This document shows positions 14,001-26,348 of a DNA stretch of 64,000 nt, piece by piece. The stretch spans positions 930,001 to 994,000 of the forward strand of contig JALQBC010000007.1 in the NCBI GenBank assembly GCA_023375675.1, read 5' to 3'. A model generated the notes under the pieces. It was not told the origin of the DNA, did no database searches, and was given only the letters and a program-made list of their open reading frames with translations. Source of the stretch: Cytospora piceicola. Lineage: Eukaryota; Ascomycota; Sordariomycetes; Diaporthales; Cytosporaceae. The translations under genes were made by a program, and so were the position numbers. Every line of letters begins with the position of its first letter. Positions within the stretch are counted from its first letter, which is position 1.

Positions 14001-16388
14001 AAAACCATCTAGGCATCCCTCAGCGGAGACCAATCACTCAACCACATCTCCGTACCACAAACCATCGTATCCAGGTGTGACCATGGTGGATTACGGACAC
14101 TCCTTATCGGGATGCTGTGCCCCCCACGAGGGAAGACATGAGACCGTCGCACAGGAACGCGCAAGAAATGACACGAAGAGCATGGGATAGCTCCATGTCG
14201 TGGAACCGCAATAAGCGAGAGACAGGATGGAGGAAGAGGGCATGCGAGCTCCATCATTGACGGCTACTTCAGGTGTTACTCGTGCCGCCGCCGCCAGGAG
14301 TGTTCATCCCCATCGGTCGGTCGGTAGCCTACGTGGCATGCCCGAAGTGTGTAATATAGTTTCTCTCGGAAGTCGTCTAAATAGTCGTGTGGTGTGCATT
14401 GCAGCCTTAACCTTTCTCGGGTGCATTCGCGAGGGCGGTTGAAGACATGTTAGTTTCGAATAGCCTGCAGCTCACCCCCCTGCTCTGTAGCAGGCGAAGT
14501 GCATGGCACCACTGCAAGCAATATGGACGGGAGGGGAAGAGGGGGGGGGGGAGGATTGCTTATGAATGAGGAGCGTGCAGCAGTAGCGAAGATTGAGTGG
14601 TGAGGAAGGCATCCGGTCCGGCGTCATCATGAGACGGCTGGAGAAAGGGGGTGCATCTTGCGAGCCGCCCGCCTCGACTTCCTCCGTGACGACAAAAAAA
14701 GGAAAAGGAAAGAAGAAAAAAAAGGACGGAACCCCTGCCCTGGAGCGTGCAGGTTGCCGAGACCTGTCAATGACGAGGACAAGACATGATATGCTGCTGC
14801 TCGGACTGATGATGGCGCAGAGTCGTCTGTGTACCAGTAAGGTTTACCAGTGCGCGGGTAAACACAGATATGGAAGCATCGAGATCGATCTCTGAGGCGG
14901 AGGGGGAGGGGGAGGGAGAGGAAGGCTGAAAACACCCCTCCACACCCCCCTCCCTCTTCCCAAGGCCTCCGTGCTGCCCCTGTATTTCGGCGGTGCTCGT
15001 CCGGACAGGGGGTTTGAATTTGTGTGTCCAACGTGACGCCGGGGTCGGATTGAGTTCGATGGGTTGTGTTTCCACTCTGTGCCTTAAGATAGAAACCTGG
15101 CAGTCCACAGTCATCTGTGAGTGTATCTGCGAATTAAACCATTCAGGGGCTGTGGAAGCCCGGGGAAGGAGGAGGGGGAGTTGGTTGCGAGTGTTCATCA
15201 TCGCCTACCCACAGCTGTCCGCCCTACTGCCAGATAAGAGGGAAGAAGGGCAATTTTGATGATATGCACTACCTAGACCAAGGTAGGTATCATACACAAT
15301 CATTGTATGTGGGACGGTGTGTGCCAGGGGCCAACGTCGGTAGCCGCGAGATGACGACGCGGAGCAGGCCAAGATACTACCAGACTACCTACCTGGTACT
15401 GAGTTGACCACGAGTTTATTGTTCGGGATGGATTGATTGGGTTTCGGCCATAGTGAAGCGAGCCAAGGATCAGGTTTAGGATCTAGAAGGAAGGGAGAAG
15501 CTTTGGGGTCGTAGCGAGGGAGCGCCGTAGGAAAGCGGGAAGCATAAATAAAGGGCCGGGTTGTCAGATGTCATGCACATACATACTTAGTACATACATA
15601 CATAATGACTAAGTGACGATAAGCCTTATGGGGATCTGGCCGTTTTCTGGGGCTGAAGGGGGACGACAGCGCCGTTGACAATCTTCACAATCTTTACAAT
15701 CTTATTCACAGTCACCACATTAAATCCCATAAATCCCATTAAAGTCCACTATAAACAAAGGACACCACTTGGACGGTAGCCTGACAGCCCGACGACTGCC
15801 TGACAGCCTGACAGCCCCAAGTGGGATAACAATCGGGGTTATCGTAACGGCGGTAGCACCGGTAAATGGATCAACAGTCAACAGTTGTGGGTATCAAGAG
15901 AGAGCTTGTTTCAACATCCGCCCCGAGCGTGACATCCGCCCATCCACTCCCTCCTCCACTCCCCATCCACCAAGGGCTGCCACGGCTGCGAGGCCACCCA
16001 GGCCACCCAGGCCACCCCGATGAGGATAGATTCCTCATCGGGAACCTGTTGACAGCAGTGGGGAGAACCAACCAGCCAGCCAGTGTCTGCCAGTCTGTGG
16101 CTCTTTCTCCTATTCTAAGTCTAAATTTACAAGTCAATTAGTCGGAGAATCAGGGAGCGGGCACGTCGGTCTCTTTTTTTTGTTCTTCCCACCACGAGTG
16201 AAACAAATCATATTGATTGCCCAGGCCGTTTTCATAACCAGAAGAGAAGGCCCCCCCCTGCAATATTCTCATACCCACCGTGTAAAAAGCATATATGCTT
16301 TACATAGCGTTATAGACCATCACCAGCATGGGGGTGACGAGAGTCCGAGAAAGGCTGATCGGGACCCCCCGCTCGTGTCTATTGATTT

Positions 16389-16469
16389 CCCTAAGTATCT
16401 ATCCCAAGTACTTACTTGAGTACCTGAGTACTTACCTGAGTACTGTATAGGTACCTGGTCTGGGTACTC
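16389..16469. repeat. Cluster of TACTTGAGTA/TACCTGAGTA variants
   Basis: A run of 8-10 base near-palindromes (AAGTACTT, TTGAGTAC, CTGAGTAC, GGTACC) related to the CCTAGGTA family but with altered cores. Confidence 0.65.
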
Positions 16470-17510
16470 AGCAACAGGTGCAGTCAGTGGCCCAAGCTCA
16501 GCTCGACTCCGCCCAACAAGGCAACATTGAAATTTCCCGCCGAAGTTAGCTCAGCTCCTTCTCAAGGCTGACGGTTCAAAGACGGGATGGCTTTCGCCAA
16601 TCCGAATCTCAGTCATATTTGTCGTCTATGCATGCGGTAAGGCAATAGTGCCCAATAGCGTGCCTCCAGAACCCGAGGTGATGCGAAGAGAAGCAAGAGT
16701 GTACACGATAGAGAAGAACAAGTACGAAATCGTTGGCGGTCTCGACATGGCATCCATCATGCATGGATTTCATTCAGCCAGCAGAAGTACGTCCCTACGA
16801 GTACCGGTATTTACTTGTTGAAGCACCTAAGTGACCTAAAAAGTACGCTATTCCCTTTTGATGCAGACTTCGGAGTTACATAAGTAAGTTTTGGTGTAAG
16901 TGAAGTTGCACATGTTCAACACACATACATACTTACATACTTACATGCATACATACATACATATATACATACCGTGATACTGTAATACCGCGTACGGGAC
17001 GCACAGTAGAGTAGAGATGAGATGAGATGAGATGAAGTGTCCTGGCCAGCGTGGGATATCACAACATTTCAAGGTCCACGGCAGTCCGTTCCTCCGGTTG
17101 TCACGACACAAAGCAGCCGTCGGTTGGACGGGTGGATAGAAAGTGATGAGCACAGGAAATTGATGGAGCGATTAATAGAATCCTCTTTTCCCATGGGGAA
17201 ATAAAGTGTCCATGTCTTTTTTTTCCTACCGCTCGTCGCTATTGTCATCATCATTGTCATCATCATCATCATTATCAGGCAGTCTGTTCACCTGGTCAAC
17301 CTTGGGAGTAATCCTAGGTACGTACGTAGGTGTTGAGTTGATAAGTACTCGAGTACTTGTGCATTCCAGTTGTACAAGCATGCTACTGTGTGGTTCAGGC
17401 GTGGGGGGTATCTTCAGGACCCTAGAACCCTGCATCCCGTGGGCGGTCTGCAGTGGAGGGAACAGCGGACAGTGGGCAGTTGGGAACCCCCGGACCACTT
17501 GACGGTCGGG

Positions 17511-17550
17511 GTACCTGGATACCTAGGTACCTACCAAGTACCTGGGTACT
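17511..17550. repeat. GTACCTAGGTAC palindromic cluster
   Basis: Contains the perfect 14-base palindrome GGTACCTAGGTACC-like core with flanking GTACCTGG copies. Confidence 0.7.
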
Positions 17551-18465
17551 GGTGTGTGCCCAGGTGGACAGTCAAAGGGCCGGGACATCCCAACCAACCT
17601 GGAGCGCCTCGAACCTCATGTTTTCTCTGTCCTGATCCAGCTTGAGGTTCTTTCTGTTTATTTCCCTTACTCCTAGAAAAAGGGTCTCCCATATTTGAAT
17701 TGTTATCCTATATCTGCCTTACCTCACTCGCTTTCCACGTCGATCCTCAAAAAGCCACGAGACACCAAAGACCTCTTTTTTTCCGTTGCTCTTGTCTTGG
17801 GTTTTGTTGCTTCCCGCGCGCAAATCGTCACGTTACGTATCAGAGAGAGAAACAGACAGAGAGAGAGAAAGACAGAAGCTCGAATTACCACCCCGCCTCG
17901 TGTTGCCGACCTCTCATCTCACACGAAATCCTCATCTTCCCAACACGTTGCAACGGGTGTACCCCCCTTTCATAAGCCTCGTCAAACCTTGGCGGTTGGC
18001 TTTGCACGACCAGGCCGACAAACCGGACGCCACCATATGTTTTCTTCTTGTGGACGTTGGACCGGCTAAACCTTTCCGGACGAATGTTTACTTATATCCT
18101 CACTTGTCTTGTCTGAGCTTGAACCCCTCCTCCTGTCGCTTCCGTCCCACTACATTTGTCTGTCTCAAAAAAGTCATTCATTCGCTTACATTCCTGCTCA
18201 CATTACTGGTCTCGAACAACATTTCCGTTACTAGGCGTTGACTCTCCAACGACTGCCACCGGCCTGTCTCTGATTTGTCGTCATCATCTCGTTCACATGG
18301 GCACCTCTTCCAACTAGAGTCCCGGGGTTGCTTTTCTACACAATCCTTTCAAACAAAACATACCGACCTCGAGCGCGACCGAGGTTCTACTCGCCGTTCC
18401 CTTCAGGATAACTCGACGAAACCCGTTCTCAATTTTTTGCACACCCCACAAACCTGTCACGCGAT

Positions 18466-20898
18466 ATGCGGCCCCCAGACTCGGAGCTCAAGGCGACCAT
18501 GGAGAACCGTACGGCAATACGCGATGAGAAGGATGGCAGACCGGTAAAGAGGGAGTCGCGACTGGGGTTCAGAAGCATATTCGCAAGGCGTCGAGGGGTC
18601 AGCGAGTTCGACGACAACAAGACACTCCGGAATACTTCAAAAACTGAAATCCGGGATACCTTGACCGCGGACACCGATCCTTCCTACGGTCTGCAATGGA
18701 CAGCAATGCAGTCAGAGACACAGTTCACACCGATCAAACTTGACGGGCCAATCACCAGATCTCGGGCTTCCACGCTGAGATCGCCTACCTTCGCCCCACC
18801 CAAATCACCACTTGGCCCCTCCTACAAGAAGAGAGGGTCGCTGGCCACATGGGATCCGATACCCCTGTTCCAGGCCCACTCACAAGCCATCCGGACCACA
18901 ACTTTGCCAGCTTGTGTCCAGGCCGAGAGTCTCCTTCGAGTCCATAACAGGCGGGAGACGATCCCAGACCTGGCCGAACAGAAGGGCATAACCCGGAAGA
19001 AGCACAGGCGCAATAGCTCGACAGCCGCACTGGAGTGGACCACCAAGGTCTACGTCCTTGTTCCGGGCTTACTGCTGCAATATGCTGGGGAGGGCACACA
19101 TGACCGCCTGCCAGAAAAGGTCGTGCAACTGTGCAAAGACTCCGCGGCCTTTGCAAGTGACGTTATCCCAGGTCGGCATTGGGTGCTGCAGGTGTCTTCG
19201 ATATTTGACGAGGGTGCTCTGATGAGCCAAGATACCAGGTCCTTGTTCGGGAAACTTGCCCTGCGGGAGAAGGAGAGACGACAGGCCTTGGATATTCTGA
19301 TGGTCTTTGAGAGTGCCGAGGAGATGGAGAATTGGATGACTCTGTTGAGGAGGGAGATCGAGTCTCTGGGAGGGAAGAGATCACTGACTGAGACAGGGGC
19401 GCCAAAAGAGGATGCGGATGAACTCGATTTGAGTGTATCACCGAATCAACAGACACTGGCCGTGAGGGACTCATATCAACTTGCATCCGGCTCCACTAGC
19501 CCGGATGCCCTAGCCACCTTTGATGGAAACGAGTTGCAGCTGGAAGCGCTCACCGACCTGCTACCAGAGCGCAGCTTTGATGACAACTCTACCACGGCCA
19601 GCATCATCTCCCAGGAGGGCCGCCAACTCGACGGCCTTCGAGATAGCTCGAATCGGTACTCCTTCATGTCTGCAGCTAGGACCGTTGTCACGTCTGACTC
19701 TTCGCCCTGCAACTCGCCTATTCGCAACAGTTTTGGCAGCCAGTTTAGTGACGACGTCACTCCGCTGGCCGAGGACAAGACCATGGTCGAGGTTCGAAGA
19801 CGACCAAATGCAGCAGAGATTGACGACCGTCGGAAGTCCTATCGGACGTCCAACATCTTCTTGGTCGAATCCACCAAGCCCGGCCTGCCCATGCACCGTG
19901 GCCACTTTTCACTATCTTCCATCCAGGAGCCGCCTACGCCTAATTTCAGCCTCCCGCATACAGGAGTCCGGCGCCGCACAGTAACGAGTGGTGAGCATGT
20001 TCACATCGCCCAAGCCGCGCTCACCCGCCCACCGAGGAAACCGAGGCGCCCGCCGCCTTCGTCATTAGGCTGGTCGAGGCCGTTATCGATCGTGGCGGAC
20101 TCGCCCTCGCCCTCCAAGTCACCGCTGGACACCGAGGACGATGCTGATCTGCACCAGCCGCTGGGCTCTCCTTCCATGTGTGAAAACTGGCTCGACGATC
20201 ATCAGAAGTCCGAGTATGGCCTATCGCGAGCGTCCAAACGAGGCTCGATGCAAAGGAGTCTCCAGGTGCCGATGCTCAACCGTCCGCGCAAATACGCGAG
20301 TACAGACTCGCTGCTCCCCACTGGTGACACGCTTTGGGAAGGGCCGCCTGAGTCTGACTACGACCTGCCAGCGTCCGAGGTAGTGGTAGAATTACCACAG
20401 AGCACGCTGTCGGCGGAGCCATACAAGACGTCTACCAGGAGCCGATCACCGATAGTTCGTGCTGTGGCTGCGCAGAGGCGGGAAAGCACGTGCAGCGCAC
20501 AGAACCCGACGAAGGGCTCGCCGAGGCAGCGCTCCGTGTCGGCGTTCGCCAGAGGCTCGGCGCACCGGGCGACAAGGTCCGACCAGAACGACCTGACGAG
20601 CAGGAGCCGGGCCACGTCGCCCGCGGCCCCGCGCCCGCAGCGGAGGAACACGGTGGGCGACCACCGGGCCGAGTGCGGCGCCTCCGCCAGGGACATCCTG
20701 GACAACCTCTGCGACCTCCCGCAGATCCCCAGGGCACTGGCGCAGACCTCGCCACGGTCGCCGCCGGTCGGCCCGCCGCCCGCGCCGCCGCCGAACAAGG
20801 CCCTGCCGCCGCTGCCCCCCATCAACAGGAGGAGGAGCGAGAGCAACACGCCCAGGATGAGGATGAGGAGCGCGAGCGTACTCGGCGGCGAGATATGA
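18466..20898 (+). CDS. PH-domain protein with Pro-rich tail
   Basis: Intronless 810-residue protein. A pleckstrin-homology fold is suggested at about 190-303: it starts with a WTTKVYVLVPGLLLQYAGEG strand pattern, has a central HWVLQVSS strand, and ends in a typical C-terminal helix with the conserved Trp (SAEEMENWMTLLRREIESL). PH domains bind phosphoinositides or proteins at membranes. The N-terminus is basic (GFRSIFARRR). The rest is long, disordered and Ser/Pro/Arg-rich, ending in a polyproline stretch (PPVGPPPAPPPNKALPPLPP) that could bind SH3 domains. The first ATG is used; a second in-frame Met at codon 12 is possible. It suits a cortical or signalling adaptor, but no pathway can be read from the sequence. 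The leader is pyrimidine-rich and long. Confidence 0.85.
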   Translation: MRPPDSELKATMENRTAIRDEKDGRPVKRESRLGFRSIFARRRGVSEFDDNKTLRNTSKTEIRDTLTADTDPSYGLQWTAMQSETQFTPIKLDGPITRSRASTLRSPTFAPPKSPLGPSYKKRGSLATWDPIPLFQAHSQAIRTTTLPACVQAESLLRVHNRRETIPDLAEQKGITRKKHRRNSSTAALEWTTKVYVLVPGLLLQYAGEGTHDRLPEKVVQLCKDSAAFASDVIPGRHWVLQVSSIFDEGALMSQDTRSLFGKLALREKERRQALDILMVFESAEEMENWMTLLRREIESLGGKRSLTETGAPKEDADELDLSVSPNQQTLAVRDSYQLASGSTSPDALATFDGNELQLEALTDLLPERSFDDNSTTASIISQEGRQLDGLRDSSNRYSFMSAARTVVTSDSSPCNSPIRNSFGSQFSDDVTPLAEDKTMVEVRRRPNAAEIDDRRKSYRTSNIFLVESTKPGLPMHRGHFSLSSIQEPPTPNFSLPHTGVRRRTVTSGEHVHIAQAALTRPPRKPRRPPPSSLGWSRPLSIVADSPSPSKSPLDTEDDADLHQPLGSPSMCENWLDDHQKSEYGLSRASKRGSMQRSLQVPMLNRPRKYASTDSLLPTGDTLWEGPPESDYDLPASEVVVELPQSTLSAEPYKTSTRSRSPIVRAVAAQRRESTCSAQNPTKGSPRQRSVSAFARGSAHRATRSDQNDLTSRSRATSPAAPRPQRRNTVGDHRAECGASARDILDNLCDLPQIPRALAQTSPRSPPVGPPPAPPPNKALPPLPPINRRRSESNTPRMRMRSASVLGGEI

Positions 20899-23355
20899 AC
20901 ACATGATACGAAGTTACGCCTTTGATGGTTCTATTTTTTTGTGTTTTGTTTTTGTTGGTATGGCGAAACGGGGGAAAATGGGAATCAATTGAAGGGGCAA
21001 ATGCATTTTTCCTTTCTCTCTTGAATATTATACGCACATGCCATGTCACCACTGGTGGGTGGACTTGGCTCCGAATACCTCTTCTTTGTTCGGCTTGGAA
21101 AGGGGGCTGGAAACGGAGGATACGGAGGGGGTTGTTAGCGATTCTAGGTTAAATGACCCATTGCTTCCTTTAAGTAGTAAGCTGTGGTTTCCTTTCCCCC
21201 CTCCTCTTTGGGGGCATCGACAAAGGTTGGAACTGGGTCATGGGAGGGAATGGCGCTTACTAGAAGGTCATTTACTATATAGAGAAAAGGGTGGCCGTGG
21301 GGGAAGACGGCAGATAAGATATTCAAGGGATGATGTGTTGGGGCTTATCTAGGTACTTATCTAGCTGGGGTTTGCTGCTGTTGTGCAAGCGATATACTGA
21401 ACTTAGCGGTAAACAGGTTACCTATAGGTATATCTAGTTATCTTAAATACCCTGCCTTCTTAGGCATTCTCTCTCCTTTCTAGGCAGTTTCAACAATACT
21501 TCCCTTTAAGCATTTACTAGATCCTTAACCGTAGGCCAGCCTATAATACAGTCTACCCTAGGGTATATTTCCTTAACTACTTCCTCTATACTAACCTGTC
21601 TTTAGCAGTATCTTTATAGGTACTTCCTCTCGAACCTACCCTACCTGCCTTACCTACTTTACGTTTCCTATGAATAATAACTAACCGTTTATAAAACTTC
21701 GGGGATTTAAGTTAGCTTCCGAACATTTTGGAAGGGAGAGGTCAAAATCTTCCAGTGTATTCAAGTACCGAGCATTTCATACCGCGACGGTCATCAGTTG
21801 CTTTATTCTTTGTATAATAAAATATGAACGGGTGACCTACTTGCCGGTGTTGGTGCTGCGCTGTTTGCACTGTGAGTCTTGACCAGACTCTTGACGCTTC
21901 ATCACTCCCGTTGTCATCGTAATAGCTATCTTGCATATCGAACTCGGGGAAGTGGGAGCTGACACTAGGTACTCCAGTACGTATATTGTATACCGAGCAT
22001 ACAGAAATTGAGCTTGCGATACTAGGCAGCATCTGGCTTCGTGGGTTCTGCAGATTGAGGGCACCTGGGGAAAATCAAGCGGTCAACTGGTTGTGTCCTC
22101 TACGGAATCGAAGAGAATACAATGTATAGTAGTCGCCTAGCATCTCCGTATTGTGTCTTTAATTATGGGACTGAAGGAGCCGCACAAGACACATGCAGTG
22201 GTACCTACGTCTATATGTACGGACTTACTTACATTTTGCTGTTTACTCGGAATTGCTCCGGATTACTGGGATTGTGAACATTGTTTTGGGATAATTAAGT
22301 ACAGGGTCCTTCCCATTATCTACAGTTTAGTTCCAAGGTTATTATCAAATCCAGTCTCGTCTTCCCTGCTAAAATATAACGTGGGAGGGATGAACCCATG
22401 GCGGGACGATGCATTTCTGGATTTTCTTTGTCGATCCTCGCCTAATAGATTAGTATCAGGAATCTTTTTTGAAGCGAAACGTCTAAAGGGTACAGCAAGA
22501 AAGGGCCCCCCTGCGAGATCCAAGTAAATCGTGCTGATACTAGCAATTGCGCGATGCATTTTTCTGCCCTGCAATCTGGCTGGACCGGGCCGTTTGCTAT
22601 AATTGGACCCAGGCACTTTACCTATAGCTATGATTTCTTCAATGTTGAAGTAAATAGGGGCCTTCCGGTAGGCATTATAAGCTCTACGGATCTTTAGTAG
22701 CTTATCAGACCCGCGAAACGGGTGCTGCAGTGCATCAGCGTGGTTGTAGTTCAGAGCCATCTAGAATATAAAATAGGTGATCACAAATTCCAGGTAACAG
22801 ATTCGCATGTACTCGCCCGTCTTACAAAACAAACGACATCCTTCCTAACGGATGGCATTACCTGAGGGCGTTATTTCAGATTCTTCGCCGAATAGTTGCG
22901 GGCGCTAATAGCCGCTGCCCAGTAACTCTAAACGGCTGTGGAGCTGCCGTGACTGATAATTTATAACCTTGCAATCAGTCCAGACGACTAGGTAGATGAG
23001 TGTGGATTCACTCAGGGGCTGAATGGCGTGGTTGGTTGCTGGTTGTTGCTTCTTGTACTGTGTATACGAAGACACGATACGTACGTGGCCACGGTGACTG
23101 ACATTGACTGTGCTGCAGCCCGTAATTACCTTTGGGAACAGTCGTCCCGGAGAACCAGCCAGGTAGCTTTTCACAATCTCCGGCATAGTCTGCCAGTGTA
23201 TACGGGGAATCCTGCATCTTGGAGAATAAAATACTTATGCTCTGCTGGCTTCAGTTGAACTGTTTCCCTTCCACATCTTCACATGAGCAGTGCTGCTGGC
23301 ACTCACGACACTCTCTATCAACTCCCGTTCGATATTAGCAGCAATCACTACAATA
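20899..23355. other. Intergenic region with an A/T-rich degenerate island
   Basis: From about 21340 to 22900 the sequence becomes rich in TA steps, with many short stop-riddled frames. This is the look of transposon sequence mutated by RIP (C-to-T at CpA). The last few hundred bases are the CYP51 promoter. One open frame at 22320-22760 is listed separately. Confidence 0.6.
22320..22760 (-). CDS. Doubtful ORF, 146 codons, in A/T-rich island
   Basis: Begins MALNYNHADALQHPF and has a mixed, protein-like composition for its first 60 codons. It includes a possible donor GTAAAG inside, so the true extent is unclear. I recognise no family. Its place in a degenerate island makes a transposon remnant or chance frame as likely as a gene. 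Confidence 0.2.
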   Translation of the reverse strand: MALNYNHADALQHPFRGSDKLLKIRRAYNAYRKAPIYFNIEEIIAIGKVPGSNYSKRPGPARLQGRKMHRAIASISTIYLDLAGGPFLAVPFRRFASKKIPDTNLLGEDRQRKSRNASSRHGFIPPTLYFSREDETGFDNNLGTKL

Positions 23356-25043
23356 ATGGATCTGGAAGCACTATCACAGTCGCCTATCATGAACCCTCTC
23401 GCAGTGTATGGCTTGATTGGGCTGGTCGCCTCGATCCTCATCAGTGTCTGCCGTCAATTGTTCTTCCGCCGCAAGACCGAACCGCCAGCTGTCTTCCATT
23501 GGGTACCATACATCGGGAACGCCGTTTCGTATGGCATGGATCCCGTCGCATTCTTCGAAAAGTACCGTGCCAAGGTATGTTCTGCGTGAAAGTCTCCAGA
23601 TGTCACTTGGGCTCGTACTTCAGCTAACCGACCACAAGTATGGTGACATCTTCACCTTCACCCTGTTTGGAAGGAAGATAACATGCTACCTGGGCCTCGA
23701 AGGCAACGACTTCATCCTCAACGGAAAGCTTCAGGACGTCAACGCCGAGGAGATCTACGGCCCGCTCACAATACCAGTATTTGGCAGCGATGTCGTTTAC
23801 GACTGTCCGAACTCGAAGCTCATGGAACAGAAGAAATTTGTCAAGTTCGGGTTGACACAGCAGGCGTTGGAGTCCCATGTTCCCTTGATCGAGAAGGAGG
23901 TGCTCGATTATATCAAGATGGACCCCGCGTGGAAGGGGTCGTCGGGTACTGTCGACATCTCCGGTGCCATGGCCGAAATCACACTGTTCACGGCTGCGCG
24001 GTCGCTTCAGGGAAAGGAGGTGCGACAGAAGCTTACGGCTGACTTCGCCGAGCTGTACCATGACCTCGACGGCGTAAGTTGCTGCACCCACCCCCACGAT
24101 CCCGAAACCATGTTAACACTCTTCGAACCAGGGTTTCACTCCCATCAACTTCCTCTTCCCCTGGTTGCCCCTGCCCAGAAACTTTCGTCGAGATACTGCC
24201 CACGCCAAGATGCGAGCCGTCTACATGGACATTATCAACCAACGCCGCAAACATGGCCTCAGGTCCGATGCTGACTGCGACATGATATCGAACCTCATGG
24301 ACTCAAAGTACAAGAGCGGGACACCCATTCCCGACAAGGAGATCGCCCATATGATGATCACACTCCTCATGGGGGGCCAACACTCGTCCTCCTCGGCCAG
24401 CGCGTGGATCATGCTCCGCTTGGCCGCACATCCAAACATTGCCGAAGAGCTCTTCCAAGAGCAAGTCCAGAACCTCGGGCAAGGCGGCAGAGGCCCTCTC
24501 CCATCGCTGCAATACTCGGACCTGGACAAACTCCCGCTCTTGCGCAACGTGGTCAAGGAGACCCTTCGTCTGCACGGCTCCATCCACTCCATCCTCCGCA
24601 AGGTCAAGAAACCTCTACATATCCCCGGAAGCCCCTACGTCGTCGGTACCGACAAGGTGCTACTGGCCTCGCCCATGGTGACGGCCGTGAGCAACGAGTT
24701 CTTCCCGGATGCGAAGAGCTGGAACCCGCACCGATGGGACGAACCCCAACAAGGCGATGACACGGTCGATGATACCGCTGAGATGATCGACTACGGCTAC
24801 GGTGCTGTGTTCAAGGGCACGAAAAGTCCGTATATCCCATTCGGGGCCGGGCGACATCGCTGTATTGGTGAAAAGTTCGCTTATCTGAATCTGGGTGTCA
24901 TCGTCGCCACCATTGTGCGTGAGTTCAAGCTCCACACCATGGACGGAAGGGAGGGTATTGTGCCGCCGACGGATAACACGTCCATGTTCGCACGTCCGCC
25001 TCAGCCCTCGTTCATCCGTTGGACTAGGAGGGACTCAAGCTGA
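23356..25043 (+). CDS. cyp51: Sterol 14-alpha-demethylase (CYP51), probably A-type paralogue
   Basis: Cytochrome P450 that removes the 14-alpha methyl group of lanosterol/eburicol in ergosterol synthesis; target of azole fungicides. Exons 23356-23574, 23639-24073 and 24132-25043, all phase 0, giving 521 residues (usual family size). An N-terminal ER membrane anchor lies at about 13-34. Other landmarks are [21 protein letters not shown]-helix GGQHSSSS at 299-306, ExxR at E361/R364, and heme-binding [11 protein letters not shown] with Cys462. The C-terminal [17 protein letters not shown] resembles the CYP51A rather than the CYP51B branch of filamentous fungi as I remember it, so the paralogue call is tentative. 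An upstream in-frame Met exists at 23290; the chosen start gives the standard short lumenal leader. It sits alone between two degenerate islands. Confidence 0.93.
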
Positions 25044-26348
25044 GGTCGATATCCTCATGCGTAGTCGTCAACTCCTTGCCTGTCTGCGTGTAAGCAAATA
25101 GTACAATTTTCAGGTATGGGAGACAGCTTCTTTGTGGGGCCACGTTAACAAGAACACCCTGAAAAATCACAGCTATACGTACAGTTTACAGTATGTTCTC
25201 CCTTGTCACTCAAGTGCTCTCGTTACACCTGTGTACCAAAGCCTGTATCAACGCGGTGGGCAGTGGAACTAGACCACTACCCCCGTCGTTAGGTCCCTCC
25301 AAAAGACTACAGGCGGCATCACGCCCTTCATTGTTAGACTAGAACAATACGCAAGAATACTACGTTTCAACCACGGAGTCGGCCTACAGGCTAGTAATGA
25401 TATAATGGTTTAGGCGAAACGATTACTCTACAGGTAGTCGCTTACGAAGAAGGAGGCTATATATCTTAATTACTTAAAGTTATTCCGTAGCTAGAGCGGA
25501 GGAACGCATTAGATATTAACGAATATAACACAGCCGCCGAAGAGTAAGCGCTCAGAACCTGCCGGCGCTGTATATCTAGGTATCTAGGTAGATACGGTAG
25601 TAGCTAGGCTTAGTCTTTCGCCTTCGTTAAAAACCGACCGAGTATAGCGGTTTCCTAAACATTAAATCTGTTAGAAGCTAAAAGTAGTGGCCTTAGCCTG
25701 CTTAAGAGGGGAAAGGCTTATATGCTCTTAAGCGCCTACCTTGTCTGAGAAGGTTGCATATCTCTCTCTTTTACTTCAGAGGCAGATCGCCGAGGGTGTA
25801 AATTGCTCACCGATCGGGTCTTGCAATAGTGGCCACTGTGCCCCGATTACACAGGCGTAGGCCATGCTGGACTTCATAGTCAAGATGGCAAACAAGATGT
25901 GAATTCCTCCATAGATGAATGATAGGATACATACCCTTACCTGCAGCGTCGTTGGGACTTGCTCGAACTTCAAAATCCTGTGATTGTGATGGTGGTCCCA
26001 CGACGGGATGGCCGTGTACACCACCAGTTATGGACCAACGTCCTTGATGTAAGGCAGCATACCCAGATTGTCCTGTCGACTATAAGAAATAGCTTTGCAG
26101 CTTGTATGTACCTGATATGATATATCTGACTGTGTCTATTAACACTATTCGATGTATCGGTGTATCCATTCGAAAAGTCTTGCCCATAATACATAACGCA
26201 ACCGCTTCTATAACCACTCCATCTATTTACCGCCAAACTCCCGAATATCACCTCGAGGCTCTCCATGTAAAGACCACCACCGGCATCTGTCATAGTCACT
26301 GCCTTCAACTCCCCCATCCAATGGCCCTCATGCAGTCCAAACGCCCCT
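25044..26348. other. Gap with RIP-like A/T-rich island
   Basis: About 25280-25760 is degenerate and TA-rich, with no open frame; likely a mutated transposon fragment. It contains a TATCTAGG repeat at 25571-25598. No gene recognised. Confidence 0.6.

Larger units (their letters stand above)
10674..18465. other. 7.8 kb region without a convincing gene
   Basis: Only short, unrelated reading frames (up to about 150 codons) occur, with no family motifs or consistent splice structure. It holds several CCTAGGTA-type motifs (10981-11010, 16389-16469, 17511-17550), an 11-G run at 14541-14551, an A/G-rich stretch near 14690-14735, a short GGCCACCCA tandem near 15990-16020 and a TCA-rich trinucleotide stretch near 17230-17277. 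The last 700 bases (about 17650-18460) are pyrimidine-rich and look like the leader and promoter of the PH-domain gene. A long noncoding RNA cannot be excluded. Confidence 0.6.

Noticed and set aside
11284..14895. Several 70-150 codon frames on both strands in the large gap
   Set aside because: No family motifs, poor starts, no consistent splice signals and mutually overlapping frames.
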